Source: Alteriqipengyuania lutimaris
Lineage (GTDB): Bacteria; Pseudomonadota; Alphaproteobacteria; Sphingomonadales; Sphingomonadaceae
NCBI RefSeq assembly: GCF_003363135.1
Contig: NZ_QRBB01000001.1
Span: forward strand, 2,268,501-2,332,500
Reading direction: 5' to 3'
Length of the DNA stretch: 64,000 nucleotides
The notes beneath the pieces were generated by a model. It worked only from the letters and a program-made list of their open reading frames with translations, made no database searches and was not told where the DNA came from. The stretch's first letter is position 1, and the number at the start of each line of letters is the position of its first letter. Shown here piece by piece: positions 1 through 11,851 of the stretch. The position numbers and the translations under genes are program-made.

Positions 1-920
1 AAACGGAGCTGCAGGGCGCGGGCGCGCTCGGTCAGGTCCTTATACTGGCTCACGACGTCCCCCGCCCGCCCCCACTGGCTGAAGGACAGTGCCTCGGTAT
101 TGCGCGCATTGTAGAGGTAGATGCCCGCCTGCGGATCAATGGCGGTAACGGCCTCGATCCGGTCGGGATTGGCGTAGACCACGTCGATCTCTCCGGCGTT
201 AAGCTCCGGGAGGGCCCGCTCGACCGTCCTCGCAGGCTCGTTCCCTTCGACGATGCCGATCGCCACTGCGGTGGTGACCCTGCCGTCGGGAAAGGCCTGA
301 AGGATCGCGCTTTCGTTCAGGTCGCGCCCCTGGATCTGGTAGGCATAGATATCCGCGAACTCGCGCGTCGCGAGGTCGGTGAGCTCGCGGCCGCGCAGGA
401 TCGACAGCATGTCGCCCGCCATCGCCCGCGTATGGTTGGCCACGTCGACCTGATTCTGCTCGTAATAGCCTTCGGCCAGCTGATTGGCGCTTTCCATCAA
501 GCCGCGCGAGGAACTGGAAAACCAGAAATCGACGCCCGACTGGAACAGGACCGCGGCAAACACCGCGACGAGCAGTGTCGGCACGGCCGCGATAAGCGAG
601 AAGACGAACACGAGGCGCACGTGGAGCCGCGCCGTACTGCCAGCGGCACGCCGGAGCGCCAGCCTGCGCCCCATCAGGACTAGAAGCGCCATCGCCGGCA
701 CCAGCGTACCGACTAGCAGGATCGATATCTGCCGCGTCGGCAGCAGCTCGGTCTCCACGCCGGAGCCCGAAAACGCCGTCCATGTCGCAACGATCATGAT
801 CGCGAGCGCAACCGCAGCGCTCAGTTCCAGCCAGCGAAACAGATTGGCGCGCCGCGAAGCCACGACGACCCGCCGAGCAAGCCGTGAGCCACGTCTGGTT
901 GAGCCGGAAATCGTCGCCAT
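1..920 (-). CDS. ntrY: Sensor histidine kinase NtrY, N-terminal part (gene runs off the window)
   Basis: 306 codons are present from the ATG at 920; the catalytic part lies beyond base 1. Translation shows an Arg-rich N-terminus, then hydrophobic segments around residues 27-47, 57-77 and 95-115, then a periplasmic-looking domain with a Gln/Glu/Asn-rich helix followed by a sensor region. This is the layout of the NtrY membrane kinase, which pairs with NtrX in alphaproteobacterial nitrogen and envelope/redox control. The minus-strand gene follows dusB after a 120-bp gap, matching the classical dusB(nifR3)-ntr cluster, although ntrB and ntrC, which often sit between, are absent. The kinase domain cannot be seen, so NtrY is inferred from topology plus position. 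Confidence 0.72.
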   Translation of the reverse strand, partial: MATISGSTRRGSRLARRVVVASRRANLFRWLELSAAVALAIMIVATWTAFSGSGVETELLPTRQISILLVGTLVPAMALLVLMGRRLALRRAAGSTARLHVRLVFVFSLIAAVPTLLVAVFAAVLFQSGVDFWFSSSSRGLMESANQLAEGYYEQNQVDVANHTRAMAGDMLSILRGRELTDLATREFADIYAYQIQGRDLNESAILQAFPDGRVTTAVAIGIVEGNEPARTVERALPELNAGEIDVVYANPDRIEAVTAIDPQAGIYLYNARNTEALSFSQWGRAGDVVSQYKDLTERARALQLR

Positions 921-1040
921 CGTTGCCGAGTTACAACATTGCTGTTGCTTGGATACAAGCCGGAAAGCGTGGCTTGTCCCACCTCGCGTCGCATTTCGGC
1001 AACGCTCCACGGAATTTTCGCTGATTGGCGAAGGCGAAGC

Positions 1041-2060
1041 TCAGGCCGCGTTGCGGACCAGGAAGGGCTCGTAGAATCGCTCGAGTTCGCCCAGCACCTG
1101 CGCAGGATCGTCGATGAAATTGACCGCCTTGCGGAACTCCGCCGAGCCATAAAGCCCCTTGGTGTACCAGCCCATATGCTTGCGCGCGATCTTCACCCCG
1201 ACCTCGGGCGTGTAGTGGTCGAGCATCCGGCGGAAATGTTCCACCACCACCGCGTACTGCTCGTTCAGCGGCGGATCGGCGCGTTTCTCGCCCATCTGCC
1301 ACCAGTGCATCACCTGGCCGAGCAACCATGGGCGGCCATAGGCGCCGCGCCCGATCATCAGCCCGTCGGCGCCCGACTGCTCGAGCGCCTTGGCGGCATC
1401 GTCGATCGAGCAGATGTCGCCATTGACGATCACGGGAATATTCACCGCTTCCTTGACCTTGGCGATGAAGGACCAGTCGGCGCTGCCCTTGTACATCTGG
1501 TTGCGGGTACGCCCGTGGACGGTGATCATCTTCACGCCCAGATCCTCGGCAATCCGCGCAAGTTCGGGCGCATTAAGGCTCGCGTGATCCCAGCCCATGC
1601 GCATCTTGACCGTCACCGGCACATCGACGGCCTTGACCGTCGCTTCCATCAGCTTGGTCGCGAGCGGCACTTCGCGCATCAGCGCGCTGCCGGCCAGCTG
1701 GCCGACGACCTTGCGAACCGGGCAGCCGAAATTGATGTCGATGATCGCCGCGCCATTGCCTTCCTGCAATTTCGCGGCCTCGGCCATGCTTGCCGGGTCG
1801 CACCCGACCAGCTGCATGCTGACCGGTTCCTCGATCCGGTCCCACGCGGCCTTCTGGACGCTCTGGCGGGTTTCACGGATCGCCGCCTCGCTCGCGATCA
1901 TCTCGGTCACGTTGAGGCCCGAGCCATAGCGGCGCACCAGCGTGCGGAACGGCATGTCGGTCACGCCCGTCATCGGCGCGAGGATCACCGGCGTTTCGAC
2001 ACGCACGTTGCCGATGGCGATCGGCTTCGGAGCCGAGGGAGGGGTTGGCACGTCAAGCAT
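1041..2060 (-). CDS. dusB: tRNA dihydrouridine synthase DusB (NifR3 family)
   Basis: A flavoenzyme that reduces uridines in the tRNA D-loop with NADPH. The 339-residue TIM-barrel protein has the family opening [15 protein letters not shown], the catalytic-cysteine motif NFGCPVRKV (Cys113), the VKMRMGW strand and the C-terminal phosphate-binding [16 protein letters not shown]. Length is normal. I take the ATG at 2060 (MLDVPTPP) instead of an ATG 66 bases upstream because homologous DusB proteins begin shortly before the IAIGNV strand and the longer form would run into the ispDF 5' region. It is divergent from ispDF, with 59 bp between the starts. In alphaproteobacteria dusB usually heads the ntr operon. 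Confidence 0.93.
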   Translation of the reverse strand: MLDVPTPPSAPKPIAIGNVRVETPVILAPMTGVTDMPFRTLVRRYGSGLNVTEMIASEAAIRETRQSVQKAAWDRIEEPVSMQLVGCDPASMAEAAKLQEGNGAAIIDINFGCPVRKVVGQLAGSALMREVPLATKLMEATVKAVDVPVTVKMRMGWDHASLNAPELARIAEDLGVKMITVHGRTRNQMYKGSADWSFIAKVKEAVNIPVIVNGDICSIDDAAKALEQSGADGLMIGRGAYGRPWLLGQVMHWWQMGEKRADPPLNEQYAVVVEHFRRMLDHYTPEVGVKIARKHMGWYTKGLYGSAEFRKAVNFIDDPAQVLGELERFYEPFLVRNAA

Positions 2061-2119
2061 GGGGAAGCGTCGTAAATAGTGGATTGCCGCCGCTCTCGCA
2101 AGCGCGTAGCCCCGCCGCG

Positions 2120-3277
2120 ATGCCACAGTCCGCAGACATGCCCCGTTTTGCCGCGATCATCGTTGCGGCAGGCTCGGGTACGCGAGCGAGGCAGGCGGTT
2201 CCCAAGCAATATGTGCGCTGGCGCGGCAAGCCGGTGCTGCGCCATTCGGCCGAGGCACTTCTTGCAGCCGGAGCGGAGCCGCTTGTCATCGCCATCGCGC
2301 CCAATGCCGCAGACATGGCGCGCGAGGCGCTGGCAGGTCTCGACTCGATCATCCTTGTGGACGGCGGCGCGACCCGCCGCGCTTCGGTATCCGCCGGACT
2401 GGAGGCGCTGGCGGGCGAAGCGCCGGAGCACGTGCTGATCCACGACGCGGCGCGCCCCACCCTACCACAACCGGTGATCGACCGGGTACTCGCCGCGCTC
2501 GCCGGGCATCCCGGCTCCATTCCGACGGTGCCGGTGGTCGACACCATCGCCCGCATGCAGGACGGCGTGATGACGGGGCAGGAAGACCGAACCGCCCTCG
2601 CCCGCGTGCAGACGCCGCAGGGCTTTCGCTTCGCCGATATTCTTTCCGCCCACCGCGCTTGGGATACCGCACATGAACCCACCGACGATGCGCAGGTGCT
2701 CCGTGCATACGGAGGCGAGGTCGCGGTCGTGGCGGGCGACGAGCGGCTGGCCAAGCTGACCTTTGCAGAGGATTTCGCAATGCAATCACCGCCTGTGCGC
2801 ATGGGCACCGGGTTCGACGTGCACCAGCTTGCCGAGGGCGAGGAATTGTGGCTCGGCGGGATCCGGATCGAGCATGACAAGGGGCTCGCGGGCCACAGCG
2901 ATGCGGATGTCGCGCTGCACGCGCTCGTCGATGCCATCCTCGGTGCCATGGGCCACGGCGATATCGGCACCCATTTCCCGCCAAGCGACGAGCAATGGCG
3001 GGGTGCGGCGTCGGGCCGGTTCCTCGAACACGTAGTTTCGTTGGCCGCCGAAGCCGGGTATGCGATCGGCAATCTCGACCTCACGATCATTTGCGAGGCG
3101 CCCAAGATCGGCCCGCACAAGGATGCGATGCGCGAAAAGATCGCGCAGTTCGCCGGTGTTCAGGTCGATGCGGTAAGCGTAAAAGCCACCACGACGGAGC
3201 GGCTCGGTTTTACCGGGCGCGGCGAAGGGATTGCCGCACAAGCCGCCGCGACCCTCATCAGGGAGGACTTCGAATGA
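2120..3277 (+). CDS. ispDF: Bifunctional IspD/IspF (MEP isoprenoid pathway)
   Basis: A fusion of 2-C-methyl-D-erythritol 4-phosphate cytidylyltransferase (about residues 8-225) and 2-C-methyl-D-erythritol 2,4-cyclodiphosphate synthase (about 228-385). The IspD part has the CTP loop AAGSGTRAR and the HDAARP motif. The IspF part has the zinc motif GFDVHQL, GHSDADV and the C-terminal [14 protein letters not shown]. Fused IspDF is common in alphaproteobacteria; the non-fused intermediate enzyme IspE is not nearby. Start candidates are ATG 2120 and ATG 2138; either leaves the domain intact. The stop overlaps the next ATG (ATGA), implying translational coupling. Confidence 0.95.
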   Translation: MPQSADMPRFAAIIVAAGSGTRARQAVPKQYVRWRGKPVLRHSAEALLAAGAEPLVIAIAPNAADMAREALAGLDSIILVDGGATRRASVSAGLEALAGEAPEHVLIHDAARPTLPQPVIDRVLAALAGHPGSIPTVPVVDTIARMQDGVMTGQEDRTALARVQTPQGFRFADILSAHRAWDTAHEPTDDAQVLRAYGGEVAVVAGDERLAKLTFAEDFAMQSPPVRMGTGFDVHQLAEGEELWLGGIRIEHDKGLAGHSDADVALHALVDAILGAMGHGDIGTHFPPSDEQWRGAASGRFLEHVVSLAAEAGYAIGNLDLTIICEAPKIGPHKDAMREKIAQFAGVQVDAVSVKATTTERLGFTGRGEGIAAQAAATLIREDFE

Positions 3278-3837
3278 AACTTTATCTTCGCCTGGTTGCC
3301 GGCACTGCCGCGATCCTTGCGCTCGCGCAGCCCTCGCTCGCGCAAGGGACGGCTTGCGTCGAGCCTGCCGATCTAGGCGATGCGGTGACCTATACGATGC
3401 CCTTGGCGATGGATGCGGTGCAGGCCAGCTGCGCCGATGCCCTGCCCGGCAACAGTTTCGTCCTGAGCCAGGGTGACGCCTTCGCCGAAAACTTCGCCCT
3501 GCTTCGCGGCGAGGCGTGGCCCGGTGCTCGGCGCTTCCTGATGGCCTTCATGGAAAACGAGACCGGGGGCGCGGGTGAGGCTGCTGGTGGGAACTCGGCC
3601 AGCGCTATCGGCCAAATGATCGCGGGTCTCGATGGCGACGAATTGCGCCCGTTCGTCGACGGGATCGTGCGCGAAATGATCGTTCAGGAGATCAAGCCTT
3701 CGACCTGCGGCGATATCGAAAAGGTGCTGCCGCTGATCGCACCGTTGCCGGCCGAAAATTTCGGCACCTTGCTCGCTACGATGATCGGGGTCGTTGGCGA
3801 GAACGAAAATCTGAACCTGTGCCCGGCAGGCAAGTGA
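3274..3837 (+). CDS. Small exported protein of unknown function
   Basis: 187 residues. The N-terminus [24 protein letters not shown] is a clear Sec signal peptide with predicted cleavage after ALAQ or SLA. The mature part is acidic and mostly helical with four Cys (near residues 28, 53, 145 and 180) that could form two disulfides. I do not recognise the family. It is translationally coupled at both ends: ATGA with ispDF upstream and TGATG with the cinA-family gene downstream, so it is in the same operon. Nothing in the sequence links it functionally to isoprenoid synthesis. Confidence 0.8.
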   Translation: MKLYLRLVAGTAAILALAQPSLAQGTACVEPADLGDAVTYTMPLAMDAVQASCADALPGNSFVLSQGDAFAENFALLRGEAWPGARRFLMAFMENETGGAGEAAGGNSASAIGQMIAGLDGDELRPFVDGIVREMIVQEIKPSTCGDIEKVLPLIAPLPAENFGTLLATMIGVVGENENLNLCPAGK

Positions 3838-4337
3838 TGTCCGACGCGCTGCTGCCATCCGATATTCACGAGCTTGCCGCGAAGGTCGTCGAGGAGAACC
3901 GCGCAGCGGGACGCACCATCGCGCTTGCGGAAAGCTGCACCGGGGGGCTGGTCTGCGCCGCGCTCACCGAGATACCGGGATCGTCCTCGGTGCTCGATCG
4001 CGGCTTCATCACCTATTCGAACGAAGCGAAGATGGAGCAGTTGGACGTCTCCCAGGATATCATCGAGACGTTCGGCGCCGTTTCGATCGCGTGTGTCTGG
4101 GCCATGGCCCAGGGCGCGCTTGCCAACAGCCAAGCGGATGTCGCGGTTTCGATCAGCGGCGTGGCGGGTCCCGGCGGGGGAACCCCGAACAAGCCGGTCG
4201 GCACGGTCGTTTTCGCGCGCGCCTTGCGCGGTGCCGAGGGAGAGCCCGAGGGCGAGCTCAAATCTTTCGGCGATCTCGGCCGGGCGGGTATCCGCCGTCA
4301 GGCGACGCTTTGCGCGCTGGAGCTGCTGTTGCCGTAG
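3837..4337 (+). CDS. pncC: CinA-family nicotinamide-nucleotide amidohydrolase (PncC type)
   Basis: 166 residues, the stand-alone C-terminal CinA domain without the N-terminal MoCF-like domain. It has the family signature LAESCTGGLVCAALTEIPGSS, with the catalytic Ser33 in SCTGG, and the loop SISGVAGPGGG. The known role is deamidation of NMN to nicotinate mononucleotide in the pyridine-nucleotide salvage cycle. Its start overlaps the previous stop (TGATG). Its last 40 bases overlap tail-to-tail with the 3' end of the convergent COQ10-like gene. Confidence 0.9.
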   Translation: MSDALLPSDIHELAAKVVEENRAAGRTIALAESCTGGLVCAALTEIPGSSSVLDRGFITYSNEAKMEQLDVSQDIIETFGAVSIACVWAMAQGALANSQADVAVSISGVAGPGGGTPNKPVGTVVFARALRGAEGEPEGELKSFGDLGRAGIRRQATLCALELLLP

Positions 4338-4756
4338 AGTTCGTGCGCGCGTTCTTCGAAAGCCGTCATCATCTTGCGGAAGGCGCGATCGAAATAGGCA
4401 CCGGCGAGGCTCTCGAAAATCCTGCTCTTGAATGTGAAATCGACGCAGAACTCGATCTCGCACCCGTCTTCGACGTCGACGAAGGTCCAGTCATTGTCGA
4501 GGTCGCTCAGCGGGCCGTCGACGTAATGCACATTGATGCTCTTCGGACGCGTCTTCTCGACCCGCGAGGTGAACTTTTCCCGGATCGCCTTGAAGCCGAC
4601 CACCATGTCCGCGACCATTTCGGTCTCGCTGTCGGACTTGATCCGCGTCGCGACCACCCATGGCAGGAACTCGGGGTAGCGCTTAACGTCGGCGACCAGA
4701 TCGAACATCTGCTCCGCCGTGTAAGGCAGCTTACGCGTCTGGTGAATGCCCGGCAT
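4298..4756 (-). CDS. COQ10/RatA-like START-domain protein (SRPBCC family)
   Basis: 152 residues. The pattern KLPYTAEQMFDLVADVKRYPEF followed by LPW is typical of the polyketide-cyclase/COQ10 START family, as are the conserved internal VGFKAIREKFTSRV and DGPLSDLDNDW. Eukaryotic COQ10 binds ubiquinone and assists its delivery to the respiratory chain; bacterial members were also named RatA toxins. Coupling to lipA by TGATG is a common alphaproteobacterial arrangement and favours a housekeeping quinone role over a toxin. The Ser-rich C-terminal tail lies within the 40-bp antisense overlap with pncC. Confidence 0.88.
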   Translation of the reverse strand: MPGIHQTRKLPYTAEQMFDLVADVKRYPEFLPWVVATRIKSDSETEMVADMVVGFKAIREKFTSRVEKTRPKSINVHYVDGPLSDLDNDWTFVDVEDGCEIEFCVDFTFKSRIFESLAGAYFDRAFRKMMTAFEERAHELYGNSSSSAQSVA

Positions 4757-5712
4757 CAGCGGGACTTGCTCCGCGCCGCCTCTTTGGCAAGCCGCTCTTC
4801 CCGGGCAGCCTTCATCTGCGCGAAATCGTCGCCCGCGTGATAGCTCGACCGGGTCAGCGGGCTTGATGCAACTTGCAGGAAACCCTTCGCGCGCGCGATA
4901 GAGCCGAAGGCATCGAAGGCCTTCGGAGTCACGAAGTCCTCGACCTTGGCGTGCTTGGGCGTCGGCTGGAGATACTGGCCGAGCGTGATGAAATCGACAT
5001 CCGCACTGCGCATGTCGTCCATCACCTGATGCACTTCGAGCCGCTGCTCGCCCAGCCCCAGCATCATGCCGGACTTGGTGAAGATCGTCGGGTCGTGGCT
5101 CTTCACTTCCTCCAGCAGGCGCAGCGATGCGTAATAGCGCGCGCCGGGCCGGATCGTCGGGTAGAGCCGCGGAACGGTTTCGAGGTTGTGGTTGTAGACA
5201 TCGGGCCGCGCGGCGCAGATCGCTTCCACGGCAGCACGCATCTTGCCCCGGAAATCGGGCGTGAGGATTTCGATCGTGGTGTTGGGCGTCTCGCGCCGCA
5301 GAGCCTCGATCACCTTGACGAATTGCGAAGCACCGCCATCGGGCAGATCGTCGCGGTCGACGCTGGTGATGACGATGTGCTCGAGCCCCATCTTGCCCGC
5401 CGCAACAGCCACGTTCTCCGGCTCCATCGGATCGACCAGCCGCGGCATTCCCGTCTTCACGTTGCAGAACGCGCAGGCGCGGGTGCACACATCACCGAGG
5501 ATCATCACCGTCGCGTGCTTTTTCTCCCAGCACTCGCCGATATTGGGGCACGCCGCCTCTTCGCACACGGTGTTGAGGCCGAGATCGCGCATCAATCGGC
5601 GCGTTTCGTTATAGCCTTTGCTGACCGGCGCCTTCACCCGGATCCAGTCCGGCTTGCGCTGGCGTGGCTGACGGTCTTCATCGGGGCGAGGTGCGGTAGC
5701 GAGATCGTTCAT
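4756..5712 (-). CDS. lipA: Lipoyl synthase LipA
   Basis: Radical-SAM enzyme that inserts two sulfurs into protein-bound octanoyl chains. The N-terminal auxiliary cluster motif [12 protein letters not shown] and the radical-SAM motif CTRACAFC are both present, as is the C-terminal RSSYHAGD that ligates the auxiliary cluster through Ser. Length is 318 residues from the ATG at 5712; an in-frame ATG at 5724 would add four residues and cannot be excluded. It supplies lipoate for the lipoyl-bearing PdhB encoded in this window. The downstream START-domain gene is translationally coupled. Confidence 0.96.
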   Translation of the reverse strand: MNDLATAPRPDEDRQPRQRKPDWIRVKAPVSKGYNETRRLMRDLGLNTVCEEAACPNIGECWEKKHATVMILGDVCTRACAFCNVKTGMPRLVDPMEPENVAVAAGKMGLEHIVITSVDRDDLPDGGASQFVKVIEALRRETPNTTIEILTPDFRGKMRAAVEAICAARPDVYNHNLETVPRLYPTIRPGARYYASLRLLEEVKSHDPTIFTKSGMMLGLGEQRLEVHQVMDDMRSADVDFITLGQYLQPTPKHAKVEDFVTPKAFDAFGSIARAKGFLQVASSPLTRSSYHAGDDFAQMKAAREERLAKEAARSKSR

Positions 5713-5953
5713 ATCACCGCCCATCTAGGACCGTCACGGCCCGCTCGCAACCGCGCTCATTGCCCGCAAAACTGTTGATGAGCGGTATCGTGCAACCATT
5801 CTTGCTTGAGGCGCAACCAGCGCAGCACTAACGACGCCTTCCATGGAACCGGGCGGTGTCCAATATCCTTGCGAAATCGGCTGAGGAGGATTCTACCACT
5901 CGTGCTGGCCGGACTGCCAGGAGCCACGCAGTTATCCGAAGGGAGCGCTATGA

Positions 5954-6595
5954 ATGCCTGAATTCGAAGGACTTTTGGAAGGGTATCGTCGCTTTCGCGA
6001 AAGCGGTTATCCGATCCAGCGTGCACGCTACGACAAGCTCGTCTCCGAGGGCCAGCACCCCAAGACCCTGATAATCAGCTGCTCCGACAGCCGCGTCGAC
6101 CCTTCACAGATATTCGACGTGGACCCGGGAGAAATCTTCGTCGTGCGCAATGTTGCTGCACTGGTCCCCCCGTTCGAGACGACACCGGGCCAGCATGGCG
6201 TTTCGGCGGCCGTCGAATTCGCCGTGCAGTTCCTGAAGGTGCGGCAGATTCTGGTGATGGGCCACGGCATGTGCGGTGGGTGCGAGGCCGCGCTCTCGCA
6301 AGACTTCCACGGCAATGAGCCCGGGGCTGGCGGTTTCGTGGCCAATTGGGTGCGCCTTCTCGACAATGCCCGCGCCAAAGTGGTGGCGGAGCATGGTACC
6401 GAGGGGCCGGAGGCCAAGCGCGAGATGGAATTCGCCGCCGTACGCCAGAGCCTTGCCAACCTGCGCACGTTCCCCTGGATCCGCAGCAAGGAAGAGAGCG
6501 GAGAGTTGAACCTGCGCGGCACTTTCTTCGCGATATCCGAAGGTGTGCTCTACCACCTCGACAAGGGCAGCGACGAATTCGGACCGATCGAATAA
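5954..6595 (+). CDS. Beta-class carbonic anhydrase
   Basis: Interconverts CO2 and bicarbonate. The 213-residue protein has the zinc and catalytic residues of the beta class: Cys43, Asp45 and Arg47 in SCSDSRVDP, then His104 and Cys107 in MGHGMCGGCEAAL. The VVRNVAALVPP strand and the C-terminal GTFFAISEGVLY pattern also fit. GGGAG at 5941-5945 lies 8 bases before the ATG at 5954. It is monocistronic or paired with the NYN gene 39 bp downstream. No signal peptide is visible, so it should be cytoplasmic. Confidence 0.94.
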   Translation: MPEFEGLLEGYRRFRESGYPIQRARYDKLVSEGQHPKTLIISCSDSRVDPSQIFDVDPGEIFVVRNVAALVPPFETTPGQHGVSAAVEFAVQFLKVRQILVMGHGMCGGCEAALSQDFHGNEPGAGGFVANWVRLLDNARAKVVAEHGTEGPEAKREMEFAAVRQSLANLRTFPWIRSKEESGELNLRGTFFAISEGVLYHLDKGSDEFGPIE

Positions 6596-6634
6596 CTCCT
6601 TGCCGCGGCCTGATGCACAGGCCATCTGGCGCGC

Positions 6635-7351
6635 ATGTCAGAATTCGAAGCCAGCAACATCGCGCTCCTGATAGACGCGGACAATGTCGACCCCAGCGGT
6701 ATCGACGCGGTTCTCACCGTCCTCGCCGAACTCGGTCAGGTGAATATCCGCCGTGCCTATGGGAACTGGGCGAAGGACGCCCTCAAGCGATGGGGCGACA
6801 TCACCAATCGCTACGGCATCAGGCCGCATCAGCAATTCGACCTGACGCGCGGCAAGAATGCGACCGATATGGCGATGACGATCGATGCGGTCGACCTGCT
6901 GTACCAGGGCAAGGTCGACGGCTTCGGCATTATGAGCTCGGACAGCGATTTCACTCCGCTCGTCACCCGGCTGCGGCAGGACGGGCTGCCGGTCTATTGC
7001 TTCGGCGACGCAAAGACGCCGCAGGCCCTGCAACGCGCCTGTACCCGCTTCATCGACACCGCGAAGTTGGTGCGCGGGCAATCGCGCGATTCGGGGAGCG
7101 ACAGCAAGTCTGACAAGGTCGATGTAGACGAGGAGCTCATCCAACTGCTTGGCGATGCATGGAAGGCATCGAGCCGCGACGATGCCGGCTTTGCACGGCT
7201 TCACGAGGTCGGTCAGATCGCCGGCAATCGTTCCAGCTTCGATGTGCGCAACTACGGTTTCAAGCGGCTGTCCGAACTCGTCGGTTCGCTGGACCGGTTC
7301 GAGATGAAGCGTGGCCAGGACGAACAGCTCTACGTCCGCCGGCTTCGTTAG
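6635..7351 (+). CDS. NYN-domain (LabA/DUF88) protein with C-terminal OST-HTH/LOTUS-like domain
   Basis: 238 residues. The N-terminal 1-150 is a PIN-like NYN fold: IALLIDADNVDPSGID carries the first acidic pair, GKNATDMAMTIDAVDL the second, and IMSSDSDFTPLVTRLR the third. This matches the metal-binding acidic quartet of the predicted RNases. After an acidic, Ser-rich linker (about 155-170), residues 172-238 resemble the OST-HTH/LOTUS winged-helix domain often fused to NYN (GFARLHEVGQIAGN, DVRNYGFKRLSELV, YVRRL). A role in RNA binding or cleavage is inferred; targets are unknown. A hairpin downstream has its T tract on the other strand. Confidence 0.87.
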   Translation: MSEFEASNIALLIDADNVDPSGIDAVLTVLAELGQVNIRRAYGNWAKDALKRWGDITNRYGIRPHQQFDLTRGKNATDMAMTIDAVDLLYQGKVDGFGIMSSDSDFTPLVTRLRQDGLPVYCFGDAKTPQALQRACTRFIDTAKLVRGQSRDSGSDSKSDKVDVDEELIQLLGDAWKASSRDDAGFARLHEVGQIAGNRSSFDVRNYGFKRLSELVGSLDRFEMKRGQDEQLYVRRLR

Positions 7352-7370
7352 GCATGACGCTTCACCCATG

Positions 7371-7406
7371 GAAAAACGGCGCGGAAGGATTGCTCCTCCC
7401 GCGCCG
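7371..7406 (-). terminator. Rho-independent terminator of the TPR-like gene
   Basis: CGGCGCGG (7377-7384) pairs with CCGCGCCG (7399-7406), and the inner AGGA/TCCT adds four more pairs after one mismatch, with loop TTGC. Read on the minus strand the stem is followed by TTTTTC (7376-7371), so it terminates the gene at 7432-8721. The plus-strand side is not T-rich, so it would serve the NYN gene poorly. Confidence 0.8.
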
Positions 7407-7431
7407 CAATCATTAGCCAGGCCTGGATGGA

Positions 7432-8721
7432 TCAGCCCGCGGCACCCATCGTGCCCGCCCCTCCCGAAGCCTGGTTCTCGGCGTAGGCCGCCCAGAGCTT
7501 CGCGATCGGAGCCCGATTGCCGTCGACCTTGGCGAAGGTATCCTGGGCCGCAGCATAATTGCCTGCCTTCACCTGCGCTATGCCGAGACGGGTCAGCGCG
7601 GTGTTGCGGTCAACATCGGGGCGGGTCAGCGCAAGCTCATAAAGCTCGGCGGCCTTCGCACCATTGTCGAAGTTCAGATAGGCATCGCCTGCGGCCACCG
7701 CGAGCGATGCGCCCGCGCCCGAAGCCATTGCGTCGCTTTCCAGATCACCGAGGTCCGAGCGAAGCCCATCGACGAGCGATTCGGACTCGTTCACCGCTTC
7801 GGTAACGAACGCATCGTTCCCCTGAAGCATGCCGGCCGAGATACCATCTTGCGCGACTGCCGCGACTTCGGCGGGAAGGCGGCGGAAATTGGCGTAGTTG
7901 ATGTAGTCGACATAGTCGCGCTCGTTGCGCATCGCATCGGCGGCGCGCAGCAGACGCAGAAGGTCGAGCAGTTCCTCGTCCGAATAGTCGCCATAGTTAC
8001 GCTGGATGGCGACCGCATCGCCCCATGCATCCGTGCTCGGATAATAGCGCGCGAGCAGCATGCTGAAATTCGTCGCATCTTCGTACAGATCGTCGTTGTA
8101 GGCGATCGTCAGGCCGCGCTTCAGCAAGGCTTCGTCCGGCACTTGCCCGGCGCTGACCGCAGTGTTCACCTGCTCGGCCACTGCGCCGAGCGCCCCAGCC
8201 GTATTGCCTTCCAGCGAGTAGGTACGGGTGATGATATTCTGCGCGTCGGGAGCGTCGTATCCCAGCGCCAAGGCCTCTTGGATACGTTGGCGCGCTGCTG
8301 CGTAATCCTCAAGATTGTAGGCGAGTTGACCCGCGATGTAGGTATATTGCGGCAGAGCATCCTCGGGAATCTTGCCGCTTTCGAGCATGGTTTCCATGCC
8401 GTCGCGCTGGAGCGCACGATCGCTCAGTTCCTGGCCGAGCGAATACAGCGTGCTGCCGTAGGCGAAACGGTCATCGTCGTTTTCGATCGATCCGCGCGCT
8501 GCGAGCGCCTGATCGCGCAGCGATTCGTAATCCGGCGCGTCTTCGTTCATCGCTTCGTTGATCGGGGCAAAGACTTCGATGAAGCCTTCGGAATATTTCG
8601 GGCTCTTCTGCGCATAGGCCGGCGCGTCGATTGCCGTGACGCCCAATGCGCCGACACCCATCAGAGCCGCCGCGATCGCGAAACGCGACGCCCTGCGCGT
8701 GCGGGGTTTGACGAAAGCCAT
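7432..8721 (-). CDS. Exported TPR-like repeat protein, function unknown
   Basis: 429 residues from the ATG at 8721, preceded by GGAGAG. An earlier in-frame start at 8754 would put charged residues ahead of the signal peptide. The N-terminus has a twin-basic, hydrophobic signal ending in APAYAQ, so the protein is exported. The mature protein is acidic and consists of helical pairs resembling degenerate tetratricopeptide repeats, e.g. ALPQYTYIAGQLAYNLEDYAAARQR reads as such a pair (positions about 133-157). The C-terminus is Gly/Ala-rich. It probably acts as a periplasmic scaffold, but no partner can be named from context. Confidence 0.8.
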   Translation of the reverse strand: MAFVKPRTRRASRFAIAAALMGVGALGVTAIDAPAYAQKSPKYSEGFIEVFAPINEAMNEDAPDYESLRDQALAARGSIENDDDRFAYGSTLYSLGQELSDRALQRDGMETMLESGKIPEDALPQYTYIAGQLAYNLEDYAAARQRIQEALALGYDAPDAQNIITRTYSLEGNTAGALGAVAEQVNTAVSAGQVPDEALLKRGLTIAYNDDLYEDATNFSMLLARYYPSTDAWGDAVAIQRNYGDYSDEELLDLLRLLRAADAMRNERDYVDYINYANFRRLPAEVAAVAQDGISAGMLQGNDAFVTEAVNESESLVDGLRSDLGDLESDAMASGAGASLAVAAGDAYLNFDNGAKAAELYELALTRPDVDRNTALTRLGIAQVKAGNYAAAQDTFAKVDGNRAPIAKLWAAYAENQASGGAGTMGAAG

Positions 8722-9022
8722 GGTTCTCTCCTTTTCTGGCCGAGCGGTACGCACGGGCCTGGTTGTTCATGTGTTCTGGATTTTAACGCGCTGCCTATGC
8801 GTTAGTGCCACGCGGACGTCCAGACAGTGGGGCGAACCGGTTGAACCGTGCTTGAATGGCTGCGATGCCCGGATAATGGGCCGCAGATCCCCGGAAATGT
8901 GGAAAAATCGCGTCGCAAGCCCTATGTTCGCCTGCACTCGCTGGCCCCTGCCGGTGCTTTCCCCTAGCCTCCCCCCATCCCGCCCCTGTGCGGTCGAAAA
9001 ATCATAACCGAGCGGATTTTCC
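8722..9022. promoter_or_regulatory. Divergent intergenic region between the TPR-like gene and gyrA
   Basis: About 300 bp without a credible ORF. It must contain the promoters of both divergent genes. I see a small inverted repeat AACGC..GCGTT near 8788-8803, a GATAAT hexamer near 8873-8878 that could be a -10 for gyrA but lacks a well-spaced -35, and a pyrimidine-rich tract at about 8956-8990. No riboswitch or RNA gene is recognised. Confidence 0.4.
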
Positions 9023-11848
<2,826 letters not shown>

Positions 11849-11851
11849 GTA

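Noticed and set aside
939..2075. Long plus-strand frame of 378 codons opposite dusB
   Set aside because: High-GC antisense shadow; composition (Arg/His/Asp-rich, no domain) and complete overlap with a well-conserved enzyme exclude it.
5757..6026. 89-codon minus-strand frame upstream of the carbonic anhydrase
   Set aside because: It overlaps the start of the carbonic anhydrase gene, has no Shine-Dalgarno sequence and no hydrophobic or domain pattern.
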